Shown here: piece after piece, positions 8,476 to 17,422 of the stretch | How positions within the stretch are numbered: the first letter of the stretch is position 1 | Layout: each line of letters begins with the position of its first letter | Assembly (NCBI RefSeq): GCF_010667655.1 | Contig: NZ_WHZU01000002.1 | Span: 163,556-227,555, forward strand | DNA length: 64,000 nt | Direction of reading: 5' to 3' | From: Bifidobacterium saimiriisciurei | Lineage (GTDB): Bacteria; Actinomycetota; Actinomycetes; Actinomycetales; Bifidobacteriaceae | Position numbers and translations under genes: made by a program | The notes under the pieces: generated by a model | Told to the model about the DNA's origin: nothing | The model's input: the letters and a program-made list of their open reading frames with translations, nothing else | Database searches by the model: none

Positions 8476-9924
8476 ATGACCGATGCCTCGACCATGCCGT
8501 TGGACGCCGACACCCTGGCGATGGCGGTGCTGACCTTCTGCGGCGACGGACCGGATGCCCTGATGTTCGCCGCCCTCAAGGGAGCGGCGAGTCCACGGCT
8601 GCTGTTGACGCTGATAGCACGAACCGAATACGCCGCATGCCCCGCATGGATGATCGACGACGGCGGGGTCCCGCAGACAGCGGAAGCCTGCGGAGCCCCG
8701 GCGACATCGGCGGTTGATTCGCAGCTCGACCGCATATTCGCCACCGGGCTCACCCGCTGGGGCCGCAGGGCGGACCTGCAGGCCATGAAGAACTTCCACA
8801 CCGCCGTGGCCCGTTGGCGGCAACGGCTCTCCCACATGCGAGTGGAATCGTTCGGCAGACTCGCCGAACAGCTCACCGCCGGCGGCGACCAGTGGCTCAT
8901 ATCGCCGTCGTCGCCGCACTGGCCCAAGCAGGTCAACGACCTCGCCATCCGTTCGGACTGGGCTCCTCCGTTGTGCCTGTGGGGCATGGGCGACCCGTCG
9001 GCGCTGACGAGCTGTGATGCACCCGTGGCCGTGGTCGGATCTCGCGAGGTGACCGACTATGGCCGATATGTGGCGCGGAACGTGGGACTCGAGGCGGCGC
9101 GCCATGGCCATCTGGTGGTCTCCGGCGGCGCCATGGGGGCGGACGCGGCGGCCCACTGGGGCGCGATCGCGGCCCAGGACGAGCGGGTCGCCGGCGACGA
9201 TCCCGACCATGCCGGACGCACGGTGGCGGTGTTCGCCGGCGGCCTCGACCATCGCGGCCCCGCCCGCAACATGCCGTTGTTCGACGCCATCATCGAACAT
9301 GGCGGCGCGCTCGTCAGCGAGATGCCGCCGGGCACCATACCCGAGGCCCGCAGATTCCTGCTGCGCAACCGCATCATAGCCGCGATGGCGGGAACCATCG
9401 TCATCGCCCAGGCACGGCACCGCTCCGGAGCACTCAACACCGCCACATGGGCGGCCGAGATGAGCCGCGACGTGTACGCGGCGCCCGGCGACATCGACGA
9501 ACCGTACAACACCGGTTGCAACCGGCTCGTCCATGACGGCAAGGCCACGCTGCTCGTCTCGGCGACCGACATAGGCGACATCTGCCACGCAGGCCATGAC
9601 CCGCGCATCCGATCCGGTACCGCGGCGGAAACGCCGCCGATACCCCGTGGCGAGGAGACCGAGGACGCGGCCGAGACGGGCGAGACACTGAACCGACAGC
9701 AGCGGGCCGTGGTCACGGCCATCCGCAGCTGCAGACGCCGGCACGTCGCCGCGACACCCGACACGATACTCGACTATCTCAGACGCCGGCATCCCTCATG
9801 GCGCTGCAGCGCCGCCACGGTGCAGATCACACTGGCGGCCCTGGAGGCCGCCCGGATCATCGACATGACCGGGGGCGACGGCATCCGGCTCGTCGCATCC
9901 CGGACGGTGCGCGGAACGGCCTAG
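8476..9924 (+). CDS. dprA: DNA-processing protein DprA (Smf)
   Basis: A 482-residue DprA/Smf protein, which protects incoming single-stranded DNA and loads RecA. The Rossmann-like domain is seen at VAVVGSREVTDYGR (about residue 180), LVVSGGAMGADAAAHWGAI and LVSEMPPGTIPEARRFLLRNRIIAA. A C-terminal winged-helix-like segment follows at about 395-480. The start has AAGGGGGAG 5 bases upstream and lies 18 bp behind comM. It is longer than the usual 300-400 residues, mainly through insertions in the N-terminal part. Confidence 0.9.
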   Translation: MTDASTMPLDADTLAMAVLTFCGDGPDALMFAALKGAASPRLLLTLIARTEYAACPAWMIDDGGVPQTAEACGAPATSAVDSQLDRIFATGLTRWGRRADLQAMKNFHTAVARWRQRLSHMRVESFGRLAEQLTAGGDQWLISPSSPHWPKQVNDLAIRSDWAPPLCLWGMGDPSALTSCDAPVAVVGSREVTDYGRYVARNVGLEAARHGHLVVSGGAMGADAAAHWGAIAAQDERVAGDDPDHAGRTVAVFAGGLDHRGPARNMPLFDAIIEHGGALVSEMPPGTIPEARRFLLRNRIIAAMAGTIVIAQARHRSGALNTATWAAEMSRDVYAAPGDIDEPYNTGCNRLVHDGKATLLVSATDIGDICHAGHDPRIRSGTAAETPPIPRGEETEDAAETGETLNRQQRAVVTAIRSCRRRHVAATPDTILDYLRRRHPSWRCSAATVQITLAALEAARIIDMTGGDGIRLVASRTVRGTA

Positions 9925-9928
9925 CGCA

Positions 9929-10267
9929 TCAGGCCCGCCAGCGGCAGCGGTCCATGTCCACGCGCCAGCCGTCCGCGCCGGCGTTCGCGCCATCCACGGG
10001 AGGCACGAACGCCACCCCCTCCTCCTCGAGCAGGGCCCGCTGGCGCTCCGGCCCGCCGAACGCGAAGCCGGGGGCAAGCGAGCCGTCACGGAACACCACG
10101 CGATGACATGGGATCACGCCGGGCTCGGGATTGGCATGCAGAGCGAACCCGACGAACCGCGCGTTGCGCGGGGCGCCGGCGAGCGCCGCCACCTGACCGT
10201 ACGTGGCGACCGAACCCCGGGGAATGCGGCGTACCACGGCATACACTTTCTGCGAAAACGTCTCCAT
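9929..10267 (-). CDS. MGMT family protein (6-O-methylguanine methyltransferase DNA-binding domain)
   Basis: A 112-residue protein consisting only of the alkyltransferase DNA-binding/active-site domain: YAVVRRIPRGSVATYGQVAALAG followed by the active-site motif PCHRVV (Cys at about residue 54). The N-terminal half of full MGMT/Ogt is missing. The active cysteine is kept, unlike in Atl proteins where Trp replaces it, so direct repair of alkylated bases is possible. I chose ATG 10267; ATG 10276 would add three residues. It is convergent with dprA (4 bp apart) and divergent from the flavoprotein gene. Confidence 0.78.
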   Translation of the reverse strand: METFSQKVYAVVRRIPRGSVATYGQVAALAGAPRNARFVGFALHANPEPGVIPCHRVVFRDGSLAPGFAFGGPERQRALLEEEGVAFVPPVDGANAGADGWRVDMDRCRWRA

Positions 10268-10310
10268 GAACCCCATTATGACCGTTACGGCCCGGCCTTG
10301 TGCGACAATC

Positions 10311-12185
10311 ATGGGTATGAGTCCGAAGCAGTTGGAAACACACTATGATGCGGTAATCGTCGGAGCAGGCGCGGCGGGGTTGTCCGCCGCATTGGGATTG
10401 CTCCGATCCGAGTCCTACGAGGCCATACGGGCGGAAGGCAGGGAGCCGGACATCCTCGTCGTCTCCAAGCTCCAGCCGCTGCGTTCGCACACCGGTTCGG
10501 CGGAGGGCGGCATCGCCGCGAGCCTGGGCAACATCGAACATGATGACTGGCATTGGCACCTGTACGACACCATCAAGGGCGGCGACTGGCTGGTGGACCA
10601 GGACATGGCCGCGATCCTCGCCGAGGAGGCGCCCCGCACCGTCATCGGACTGGAGCATGACGGCGTGGCGTTCTCCCGCAATGAGGACGGCACGATCGCC
10701 CAGCGTCTGTTCGGAGGCCATACGGCGAGGTTCGGCGAGCAGCCGGTGCATCGCACCGCCTATGCCGCCGATCGCATCGGTCACCAGATCCTGCATTCGC
10801 TGTGGCAGCAGTGCGTGAAGGAGGGTGTGCAGTTCGCCGAGGAATGGTATGTCAGCGACCTCGTCGTCTCCCGCGGGGAATCCGGCGCCGCCAAGGTACT
10901 GGGTCTTGTGGTGCTCGACACCCACTCCGGCAAGGTGCATGGCGTCCATGCCGACAATGTCGTGCTGGCGACGGGCGGAGCCGGCAGACTGTTCCACACC
11001 ACGTCGAATTCATGGGACCTCACGGGTGACGGCATGGCGCTGGCCCTTGAAGCCGGCCTGCAGCTGGAGGACATCGAATTCGTGCAGTTCCATCCCACCG
11101 GTCTGGCGCATACCGGCATTCTGCTGTCCGAGGCGGCGCGAGGCGAGGGAGGTCGTCTGCTCAACGCCGACGGAGAGCATTTCATGGACCGGTACGCTCC
11201 CGGCCATGGCGATCTCGCCGCCCGCGACGTGGTGTCCCGCTCGATTATGGCCGAGGTCGACGCCGGCCGGGGCGTCGCCGACCCGAAGGACCCGGACGGC
11301 CCCAGGGATTGCGTGTGGCTTGATCTGCGGGCGCTGGGCCGCGATACGCTGAGGTCGAAGCTGCCCGAAGTGTACGAGACCGTCCGCCAGTACGCCGGCC
11401 TCGATCCCGCGGAGGACCTGGTCCCCATCAAGCCGACGGCGCACTACACGATGGGAGGCATCCCCATCGGCGCCGACGGCAATGTGTATGAATGGTCCGA
11501 CGGCGTCCGTCATGGCGTGGAGGGCCTGTTCGCCGCCGGAGAATGCTCCTGCGTAAGCGTTCATGGCGCCAACCGCCTCGGCGCCAACTCCCTGCTGGAC
11601 GCCTGTCTGTTCGGCACACGAACCGGCCGGAGCCTGGCCGCCCGCATCGCCGAGGCCCAGGACGTCGACGAGGCCGCATACCAGACGGTCGACGAGGCTG
11701 CGGCACGTCGCGAACACGTCATCAAGACGCTGCTGGCCGGCGCGACGCAGGATGCGGGCGACGCCGGGCGGGACGATGCCGATGCCGACGAGGACAACGC
11801 CTATCGTCTGATGGCGGATCTCGGGGCGCTGATGGAACAGGCCGCTGCGGTGCGATGCAGCCACGACACGCTCGCAGCGGCCCGCGACGCCATCGAGCGC
11901 GACCTGCTGCCGCGAGCCGAACGACTGACGGCGCACAGCGACACCGCGGCGTTCAACCAGGAGGTCACCGCCATCATGGAGGCACGGCATCTGCTCACCG
12001 TCGCACAGGCCATGCTCGCGGCCGCCGACGCACGCCATGAGTCCCGCGGCGCGCTGTTCCGCACCGACTGCCCCTCACGCGACGACGAGCATTTCCTCGC
12101 GCATTCCATGGTCGCAGAGAACCACGAGGTCCTGTGGCAGCCGGTCACCATCACCGACTATCCGCCGAAGGCACGTGCCTACTAG
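10311..12185 (+). CDS. sdhA: Succinate dehydrogenase/fumarate reductase flavoprotein subunit
   Basis: A 624-residue FAD protein that interconverts succinate and fumarate. It shows the dinucleotide motif VIVGAGAAGLSAALG, the segment RSHTGSAEGGIAASLG whose His is the covalent FAD site in SdhA/FrdA (L-aspartate oxidases lack it), the active-site region FHPTGLAHTGILLSEAARGEGG, HYTMGGIPIG and HGANRLGANSLLDA. No Shine-Dalgarno is seen at ATG 10311 or 10317; GACAAT at 10304 could start a near-leaderless transcript. The iron-sulfur subunit follows, but no SdhC/D anchor gene is near. In a fermentative bifidobacterium fumarate reduction is the likelier direction. Confidence 0.88.
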   Translation: MGMSPKQLETHYDAVIVGAGAAGLSAALGLLRSESYEAIRAEGREPDILVVSKLQPLRSHTGSAEGGIAASLGNIEHDDWHWHLYDTIKGGDWLVDQDMAAILAEEAPRTVIGLEHDGVAFSRNEDGTIAQRLFGGHTARFGEQPVHRTAYAADRIGHQILHSLWQQCVKEGVQFAEEWYVSDLVVSRGESGAAKVLGLVVLDTHSGKVHGVHADNVVLATGGAGRLFHTTSNSWDLTGDGMALALEAGLQLEDIEFVQFHPTGLAHTGILLSEAARGEGGRLLNADGEHFMDRYAPGHGDLAARDVVSRSIMAEVDAGRGVADPKDPDGPRDCVWLDLRALGRDTLRSKLPEVYETVRQYAGLDPAEDLVPIKPTAHYTMGGIPIGADGNVYEWSDGVRHGVEGLFAAGECSCVSVHGANRLGANSLLDACLFGTRTGRSLAARIAEAQDVDEAAYQTVDEAAARREHVIKTLLAGATQDAGDAGRDDADADEDNAYRLMADLGALMEQAAAVRCSHDTLAAARDAIERDLLPRAERLTAHSDTAAFNQEVTAIMEARHLLTVAQAMLAAADARHESRGALFRTDCPSRDDEHFLAHSMVAENHEVLWQPVTITDYPPKARAY

Positions 12186-12245
12186 CATGCCTGCGGCGGT
12201 GCGCCCCTCCCCATGGGCCGCGCTCGTGAACACTCATTGATGATT

Positions 12246-12279
12246 GCGTCGTCCCGGCCCGCCATCGCCGGGACGACGC
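12246..12279 (+). terminator. Strong hairpin between flavoprotein and iron-sulfur genes
   Basis: 13-bp perfect arms (12246-12258, 12267-12279) with an 8-nt loop and no U-run. TAAACT at 12280-12285 could be a -10 for the downstream gene. The hairpin may attenuate transcription or protect the upstream mRNA. Confidence 0.5.
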
Positions 12280-12325
12280 TAAACTGTGGTGACGGAAAAC
12301 AACTGTATTGAGGAGAACCAACGAA

Positions 12326-13285
12326 ATGACCATTGCCGCGACAGAACGCATGCTCTCGGTGACCCTGCGAGTCGCACGCTTCACCCCGAAACCGGAGCGG
12401 CCGGGCCGTCGACGCGGCGGCAGCCCGTTCGGCTCGAAGTCCCCGTTCGGCGGCGACGGTTCCGAGGCCCGTTCGAACCGTGTTCGCGGCAAGCGCTGGT
12501 CACAGGACTACATCGTTCGCGCGCACGCCGACGACTCGGTTCTCGACTGTCTGCTGGCCGTCAAGCGCGAGCAGGATCCCTCCCTTGCGTTCCGCTACTC
12601 GTGCGGCCATGGCATGTGCGGTTCGGACGCCGTGTCCATCAATGGCACGCCGACCCTGCTGTGCACGGCGAAGGTACGCGATTGGGCCCGCCCGGACTCC
12701 CCCGAATACGCCAACGAGGATGGCTTCCGTCCCACCGGGGAGCCGCTGGACTCTTCCGAGCACGCCATCGACCTTGACGCGCTCGATCCGGACACGCCAC
12801 TGGTCATCGAGTTGGCGGCGCTGCCCGGCTTCCCCACCCGCCGCGACCTCATCGCCGACATCGACCCGATGCTGGACCAGATCCGCAAGCTGAAGCCCTA
12901 TCTCGAGGCGAAGAACGAGCTGAAGACCACGGCCGAAGGCAAGGTCAACGTGTTCGAGTACCTGCAGCATCCCGACGAGCTGGCGCGATACGAGCTGCTG
13001 AGCAACTGCATCGCCTGCGGCGTGTGCGAGGGCAGCTGCCCCGTGTATGCGGGCGGTGAGGCGTTCGTCGGCCCGGCGGCCATGATCATGTCGTCGCGGT
13101 TCCTCAATGATTCGCGTGACGCCGCATCCCAGGCGCGGCTCGCCGCGCTGATGGGCCCGGACGGATCGGCGGCGTGCCAGTCCGTGCGAGCCTGTTCGAT
13201 GCATTGCCCGAAGGGCATCGACGTCGGCGAGGAACTGTGGCAGACCATTCAGAAGGTCGATGCGGCGAAGGCGCGGCTGCAGTAG
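12326..13285 (+). CDS. sdhB: Succinate dehydrogenase/fumarate reductase iron-sulfur subunit
   Basis: A 319-residue electron-transfer subunit. The N-terminal ferredoxin domain binds [2Fe-2S] through YSCGHGMCGSDAVSING...LLC (about residues 90-115). The C-terminal domain has CIACGVCEGSCPVY and CSMHCPKGIDVGE, the ligands for [4Fe-4S] and [3Fe-4S] clusters. It is longer than the usual 240 residues because of an N-terminal Arg/Gly/Ser-rich stretch of about 40 residues. ATG 12326 has GAGGAG upstream. It pairs with the flavoprotein 140 bp upstream, separated by a hairpin. Confidence 0.9.
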   Translation: MTIAATERMLSVTLRVARFTPKPERPGRRRGGSPFGSKSPFGGDGSEARSNRVRGKRWSQDYIVRAHADDSVLDCLLAVKREQDPSLAFRYSCGHGMCGSDAVSINGTPTLLCTAKVRDWARPDSPEYANEDGFRPTGEPLDSSEHAIDLDALDPDTPLVIELAALPGFPTRRDLIADIDPMLDQIRKLKPYLEAKNELKTTAEGKVNVFEYLQHPDELARYELLSNCIACGVCEGSCPVYAGGEAFVGPAAMIMSSRFLNDSRDAASQARLAALMGPDGSAACQSVRACSMHCPKGIDVGEELWQTIQKVDAAKARLQ

Positions 13286-13351
13286 CCTGAATCAACGGAA
13301 CGACGCGCGCAGAAGGACATGCGCATAGAAGGACATGGTAGAGAAGCACCG

Positions 13352-14050
13352 ATGAACAGAAAAGATTTCACGAACACCGCCAAGGGATGGGAATTCATCG
13401 AGAACCTTGCGCTCGGCAACGAGACGGATTCACTGCGACGGCTGCGGTTCGAAGCCGAGGAGGCGGGATTCGCCCAGGGGTCGGCCGCACAGGCGTGCTT
13501 CCTGGCATTCGAGGCACGACAGATCGAGGCACGTTCGGTGATCGTGCTCGGCACCGCCGCAGTAACGGAATGCGTGCACATCATCGAGGCCCTCAACGCC
13601 ATGCGGCCGGACGTCCCGCGCCAGCTCACCGCCGTCGATTCCTCGGCGCAGGGAACGGCGCTCATTCGCAGGACGTTCAATCGGCTGCCGTCCGACGCCC
13701 ATATCAAACTGCGCGTGGTCAATGCCAAGCTCGACGTGTTCCTTCCCCGTCTCAACGCCGGCGACTATGACCTGGTCATCGTGACCGGAGACGAGCAGAA
13801 CTACGAGGACGTCTTCGACAGGGCACACCGGCTGCTTCGCGATGGCGGCGTATTGGTGCTGTGCGACGTGCTGGCTCTGGACAACGCCGATTCGCGCGGA
13901 GGACTGCTCAATTCCGCCGATCGCTGCGCCAAGGCGACACGCATGCGTCAGCTCATCGACGACGCCGCGGGCGACGAGCGCTTCGACTCGACGATCATTC
14001 CGACGGGCACCGGCCTGATGCTCAGCGTCAAGGTGACGGATCAGGCCTGA
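13352..14050 (+). CDS. O-methyltransferase-like SAM-dependent protein
   Basis: A 232-residue Rossmann-type protein resembling the bacterial O-methyltransferase (MdmC/CCoAOMT-like) family. SVIVLGTAAVTECVHIIEAL would be the SAM-binding first strand and loop (about residues 62-81), followed by QLTAVDSS (acidic end of strand 2), YDLVIVTGDEQNY and LRDGGVLVLCDVLA. The usual GxGxG is replaced by GTAAVTE, so cofactor binding is not certain. The ribosome-binding site at ATG 13352 is weak (GAAG). Its substrate is unknown. It shares a hairpin terminator with the convergent LOG gene. Confidence 0.65.
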   Translation: MNRKDFTNTAKGWEFIENLALGNETDSLRRLRFEAEEAGFAQGSAAQACFLAFEARQIEARSVIVLGTAAVTECVHIIEALNAMRPDVPRQLTAVDSSAQGTALIRRTFNRLPSDAHIKLRVVNAKLDVFLPRLNAGDYDLVIVTGDEQNYEDVFDRAHRLLRDGGVLVLCDVLALDNADSRGGLLNSADRCAKATRMRQLIDDAAGDERFDSTIIPTGTGLMLSVKVTDQA

Positions 14051-14070
14051 ACAGGTACGATACACGCTCA

Positions 14071-14103
14071 CACAGTACGCTCAGACACACAGTACGCTCA
14101 GAC
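14071..14103. repeat. 17-bp tandem duplication
   Basis: CACAGTACGCTCAGAC occurs at 14071-14086 and 14088-14103 (period 17), with a shorter related stretch just before it. It lies between the methyltransferase stop and the terminator. Confidence 0.8.
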
Positions 14104-14105
14104 GA

Positions 14106-14154
14106 CGGCCCGTGGTCCACGACGGCAGTATATGCCGCCGCGGACCACGGGCCG
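14106..14154. terminator. Bidirectional terminator between convergent genes
   Basis: 13-bp arms CGGCCCGTGGTCC (14106-14118) and its complement (14142-14154) hold a second small stem. It sits between the methyltransferase (+) and the LOG gene (-). Confidence 0.7.
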
Positions 14155-14174
14155 TTTCGATCGGCGGGATGCCG

Positions 14175-15092
14175 TCAGCGGTCGATGAAATGAGTGGCGT
14201 ATTCCACGGCCTCGTCCGGGTCGTCGGTCAGCGTAATCAGTCCGGGATCGATCGACGAGATCATGCCGCGCTCCTGCAACGTCCCCTGGATCCAATCGAA
14301 CAGACCCTGCCAGTACTGCTTGTCGAACAGCACGATGGGCATGGTCGTCACCTTGTGCGTCTGCACCAGCGTCAGCACCTCGAACATCTCGTCGAGGGTG
14401 CCGAATCCTCCCGGGCATACGATGACGCCCGACGAGTATTTGACGAACATCGTCTTGCGCACGAAGAAGTAGCGGAACGTCATGCCCAGATTCACATAGC
14501 TGTTCAGCCCCTGCTCATGAGGCAGCTCGATGCCGAGGCCGATGGATTTGCCGCCGGCGAGCGACGCACCGCGGTTCGCCGCCTCCATGACGCCCGGCCC
14601 GCCTCCGGTGATGGTGGCGATGCCGCGTTCGGCCAGCAGCCGGCCCATGCGGCGTGCGGCCTTGTACGACGGATCGCTGCGCTGGGTACGCGCCGAGCCG
14701 AAGACCGTCACCGCAGGACCCACTTCGGCGAGCGCCCCGAATCCGTCGACGAATTCGGCCTGGATGCGCAGCACGCGCCATGGGTCCATATGCAGCCAAT
14801 CCGTGCGGTCGTCCCTGCGCAGCAGATTGCCGCTGGTGGTGTCCTTCGGGATCATGGAGCCGCGCATCACCACGGGGCCGCGATAGTAGGTGTCGCCCAG
14901 AGGGGAATCCTGCAGACGCGCGATCTGCTCCTCGTCCATCACGGCGTCCGAGTCGTCCTGCGATGCAAGCGTCTCGAGATTCTTGCGCTTGGTGTGCCTG
15001 TCCTTCTTCTTGGCGGCGTCCACGGTACGGGACTTGCTCTTCTTTTTGCCGCTCTTGCCGGATGATTCCCCGGTCCTGACCATCTTCGCCAT
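14175..15092 (-). CDS. LOG family (TIGR00730-type) Rossmann-fold protein
   Basis: A 305-residue member of the LOG family, whose best-known members release cytokinin-type bases from nucleotide monophosphates. It contains VTVFGSART, ITGGGPGVMEAANRGA and the signature PGGFGTLDEMFE (about residue 228). The first ~40 residues are Lys/Arg/Ser-rich and probably disordered. AAGGAG lies 9 bases before ATG 15092 and 3 bases before ATG 15098; I prefer the first. The physiological substrate in bifidobacteria is not known. Confidence 0.82.
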   Translation of the reverse strand: MAKMVRTGESSGKSGKKKSKSRTVDAAKKKDRHTKRKNLETLASQDDSDAVMDEEQIARLQDSPLGDTYYRGPVVMRGSMIPKDTTSGNLLRRDDRTDWLHMDPWRVLRIQAEFVDGFGALAEVGPAVTVFGSARTQRSDPSYKAARRMGRLLAERGIATITGGGPGVMEAANRGASLAGGKSIGLGIELPHEQGLNSYVNLGMTFRYFFVRKTMFVKYSSGVIVCPGGFGTLDEMFEVLTLVQTHKVTTMPIVLFDKQYWQGLFDWIQGTLQERGMISSIDPGLITLTDDPDEAVEYATHFIDR

Positions 15093-15198
15093 CGGCATCA
15101 GCTCCTTCACGACTCATGCCAGAGTATCAGGAGTTGATTGGCGCCGCCGCGGCGACACCGCCGACGGCCGGGCAGTTCTCCACCTGTTCAGCGGACAT

Positions 15199-16623
15199 TC
15201 ACCGCCCGTCGCGTCGGCTGCGATACCGTTCCACCGCATACGGGCTCAGCTCGGCGGCATCCACACTCACCGTGCCGTCCTCGTTCATGTGCTCCACGAC
15301 GTCGGCTGCAGCATCCGCCATGGAATCCACGCCGCCGACCGCAGCAGACGCCGCAGCAGACGCCGCAGCGGCACGATACCGTTTCGCCTGTCGGCTCAGC
15401 AGCACGCCGGAAATCGCCGCCGACACCAATGAACCGACCAGCACGCCGAACCGCGCCTCGCCGGAGAGCTCGGAATCCGCATAGGCCAGCGATGCGATGA
15501 GGAACGACACGGTGAAACCGATGCCGCATGCACATGCCGCAGGGAACAGATCGCGCACCCTCAGTCCCTTCGCCAATCGCAGTCCCGCCACATGCGTGGA
15601 CACCCATGCGGTCAGCATGATGCCGACGGGTTTGCCGACCACCAGCGCACAGGCTATGCCAAGCACCACCGGGGACAGCAGCATGCGGGGGCTCAGCGCC
15701 TCGAACCGCACGCCCGTGGCGAACAGGGCGAACAGCGGCAAGGCCAACAGCGCCGAGAACGGCTGCAGTTTGTCCCGATAGCGTTCGGCACGGGGCGTCG
15801 CCTCGCCGTGCATCTCGCGGGCCGGGGTCAGCAGACCCACCAGCACGCCGGCAAGCGTGGGATGCACCCCCGCCTCGAACATCATCACCCATGCCAGCAC
15901 ACCGACGACGCCGACGGCGATCCATGGCACCCGCCGTCGCCTGACCAGCAGCGCCCACGCAAAGGCGCACAGCACAATGCCAAGGAACCAGTACCATGCA
16001 TTGAGCGAGGAGAAGCACACGGCGATGACGATCACGGCCAGCAGATCGTCCACGGTGGCGAGCGTCATGAGAAACGCGCGGATGGCCCCCGGCAGGCCCT
16101 TGGCGAACAGCGCCAGCACGGCCAGGGAGAACGCGATATCCGTGGCCATCGGCACGGCCCATCCCTGGGAGATCTCCGCGCCGGGAAGCGTCGCGCCCGT
16201 GGCCACGGTCTCCATGCCCGATCCGCCGGGACCGAACCGCGAGAACAATGTGGAGACGGCGAGGAAAATCAGCGGGGGCACGGCCATGCCGCCGACCGCA
16301 CATGCCATGGGCACGGCCGCGGCCCTGGGATTGGCCAGCGAGCCGGTGGTCAGCTCCTGTTTGAGGTCCAATCCCACCACCAGGAAGAATATGGTGAGCA
16401 ATCCGTCCTGGGCCCAATGCCCTATCGGCAGTTCTATGTTCGTGGCGGGAACGCCCACATGCGTCTCCGCCACCATCCCGAACATGTGCGCGCTCGCCGG
16501 TATGTTGGCAAGCAGCAGCCCGGCGAACGCGAAGCCGAGCATGACCAGGCCCGATATGGTATCAGAGGCGGCGACACGCCGAATCCGCCTCCATACCCGG
16601 TTGACGGTTGTTGAGGACACCAT
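15199..16623 (-). CDS. nhaA: Na+/H+ antiporter NhaA
   Basis: A 474-residue membrane protein that exchanges sodium for protons and helps pH and salt balance. The ion-binding aspartates are in LATVDDLLAVIVIA (about residue 190), and PMATDIAFSLAVLALF is the conserved helix before it. About 12 hydrophobic segments can be counted. It is longer than E. coli NhaA (388), with a C-terminal tail of about 60 residues rich in Ala, Arg and acidic residues. ATG 16623 follows GGAAGGAAA. It is a single-gene unit. Confidence 0.93.
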   Translation of the reverse strand: MVSSTTVNRVWRRIRRVAASDTISGLVMLGFAFAGLLLANIPASAHMFGMVAETHVGVPATNIELPIGHWAQDGLLTIFFLVVGLDLKQELTTGSLANPRAAAVPMACAVGGMAVPPLIFLAVSTLFSRFGPGGSGMETVATGATLPGAEISQGWAVPMATDIAFSLAVLALFAKGLPGAIRAFLMTLATVDDLLAVIVIAVCFSSLNAWYWFLGIVLCAFAWALLVRRRRVPWIAVGVVGVLAWVMMFEAGVHPTLAGVLVGLLTPAREMHGEATPRAERYRDKLQPFSALLALPLFALFATGVRFEALSPRMLLSPVVLGIACALVVGKPVGIMLTAWVSTHVAGLRLAKGLRVRDLFPAACACGIGFTVSFLIASLAYADSELSGEARFGVLVGSLVSAAISGVLLSRQAKRYRAAAASAAASAAVGGVDSMADAAADVVEHMNEDGTVSVDAAELSPYAVERYRSRRDGR

Positions 16624-16733
16624 GTTTCCTTCCGTTGCACGAAAAACCACACAATTCTACCAACCTGCAGTTGCCTGACCTCGCGAATCACGCCGGCGGC
16701 GTACCGCATCCACCCGAGGCGACACGCCGAGTC

Positions 16734-16762
16734 TTGCATATCTCAATATCGAGCGTTATATT
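16734..16762 (+). promoter_or_regulatory. Promoter of tRNA-Arg
   Basis: TTGCAT (16734-16739) and TATATT (16757-16762) are separated by 17 bp, ending 26 bp before the tRNA. Confidence 0.75.
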
Positions 16763-16788
16763 AAATGAGTTGTCCGAATGGACGACAT

Positions 16789-16865
16789 GCGCCAGTAGCC
16801 CAATGGATTAGAGCATCTGACTACGGATCAGAAGGTTGCAGGTTCGAATCCTGTCTGGCGCACCA
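16789..16865 (+). tRNA. tRNA-Arg (anticodon ACG)
   Basis: Cloverleaf with acceptor GCGCCAG/CTGGCGC, anticodon stem TCTGA/TCAGA and loop CTACGGA (anticodon ACG, read as ICG), and a T loop with GGTTCGAATCC. The 3' CCA is encoded (16863-16865). Confidence 0.95.
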
Positions 16866-16870
16866 TATCA

Positions 16871-16898
16871 AACCCTTCGCATGTGCGAAGGGTTTTTT
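16871..16898 (+). terminator. Terminator of tRNA-Arg
   Basis: 11-bp stem AACCCTTCGCA/TGCGAAGGGTT with a 2-nt spacer, followed by a run of six T. Confidence 0.92.
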
Positions 16899-17002
16899 CA
16901 TATCTCTCGTATTCCCGACATCCCGACCACAGCGCGACACGGCCATGACACGTGCCGTCCATGGCGAATCAGCCCCACGGGAGGCATGGCAGCGAATCAT
17001 GA

Positions 17003-17039
17003 CGATGGGCTCCTCCGGATACATCGGAGGAGCCCATCG
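17003..17039 (-). terminator. Hairpin behind the 76-aa protein gene
   Basis: 15-bp perfect arms (17003-17017, 17025-17039) with a 7-nt loop, 2 bp beyond the stop of the minus-strand gene. No U-run follows. Confidence 0.6.
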
Positions 17040-17041
17040 CG

Positions 17042-17272
17042 TCACAGCTCGCCGTCGTCTCGCCGATGAATGAAGAACTCATCGGCGTCGTCATCGATGG
17101 GAAGCCCCCTACGCATCATCTCGACGCCGGCGACATTGCGATAGAACGAGGATTCGGGCGTGTTCAGATGCCCGTACACCTCGGTGAGCGTGTCATCGTC
17201 GATGTTGGACAACAGATGATTGACGGCGGCCGTGTTATGCCCGATGTATGCAAGCTCAGCCAAGATATCCAA
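17042..17272 (-). CDS. Small hypothetical protein (76 aa)
   Basis: An acidic 76-residue protein beginning MDILAELAYIGHNTAAVNHL, with an Asp-rich C-terminus (IDDDADEFFIHRRDDG). I recognise no domain. The start is TTG at 17272 with GAGGA about 10 bases upstream; no in-frame ATG fits. A hairpin lies directly behind the stop, which supports a real transcription unit. Residue composition is that of a folded cytosolic protein. The 150 bp to its right separate it from the divergent XRE gene. Confidence 0.55.
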   Translation of the reverse strand: MDILAELAYIGHNTAAVNHLLSNIDDDTLTEVYGHLNTPESSFYRNVAGVEMMRRGLPIDDDADEFFIHRRDDGEL

Positions 17273-17422
17273 TATGCACCATTCCTCACATGCATGACGT
17301 TACCGATTGGAAGCCATCATAGCCCCCTACCTCCCCGTCAATCCATTTCCAGCCATGTCATGGCCGGACCATCGGCTACCAACCTAGTCGAAAATGCGGA
17401 CTATAAGCCGTGGACTCGCCTG

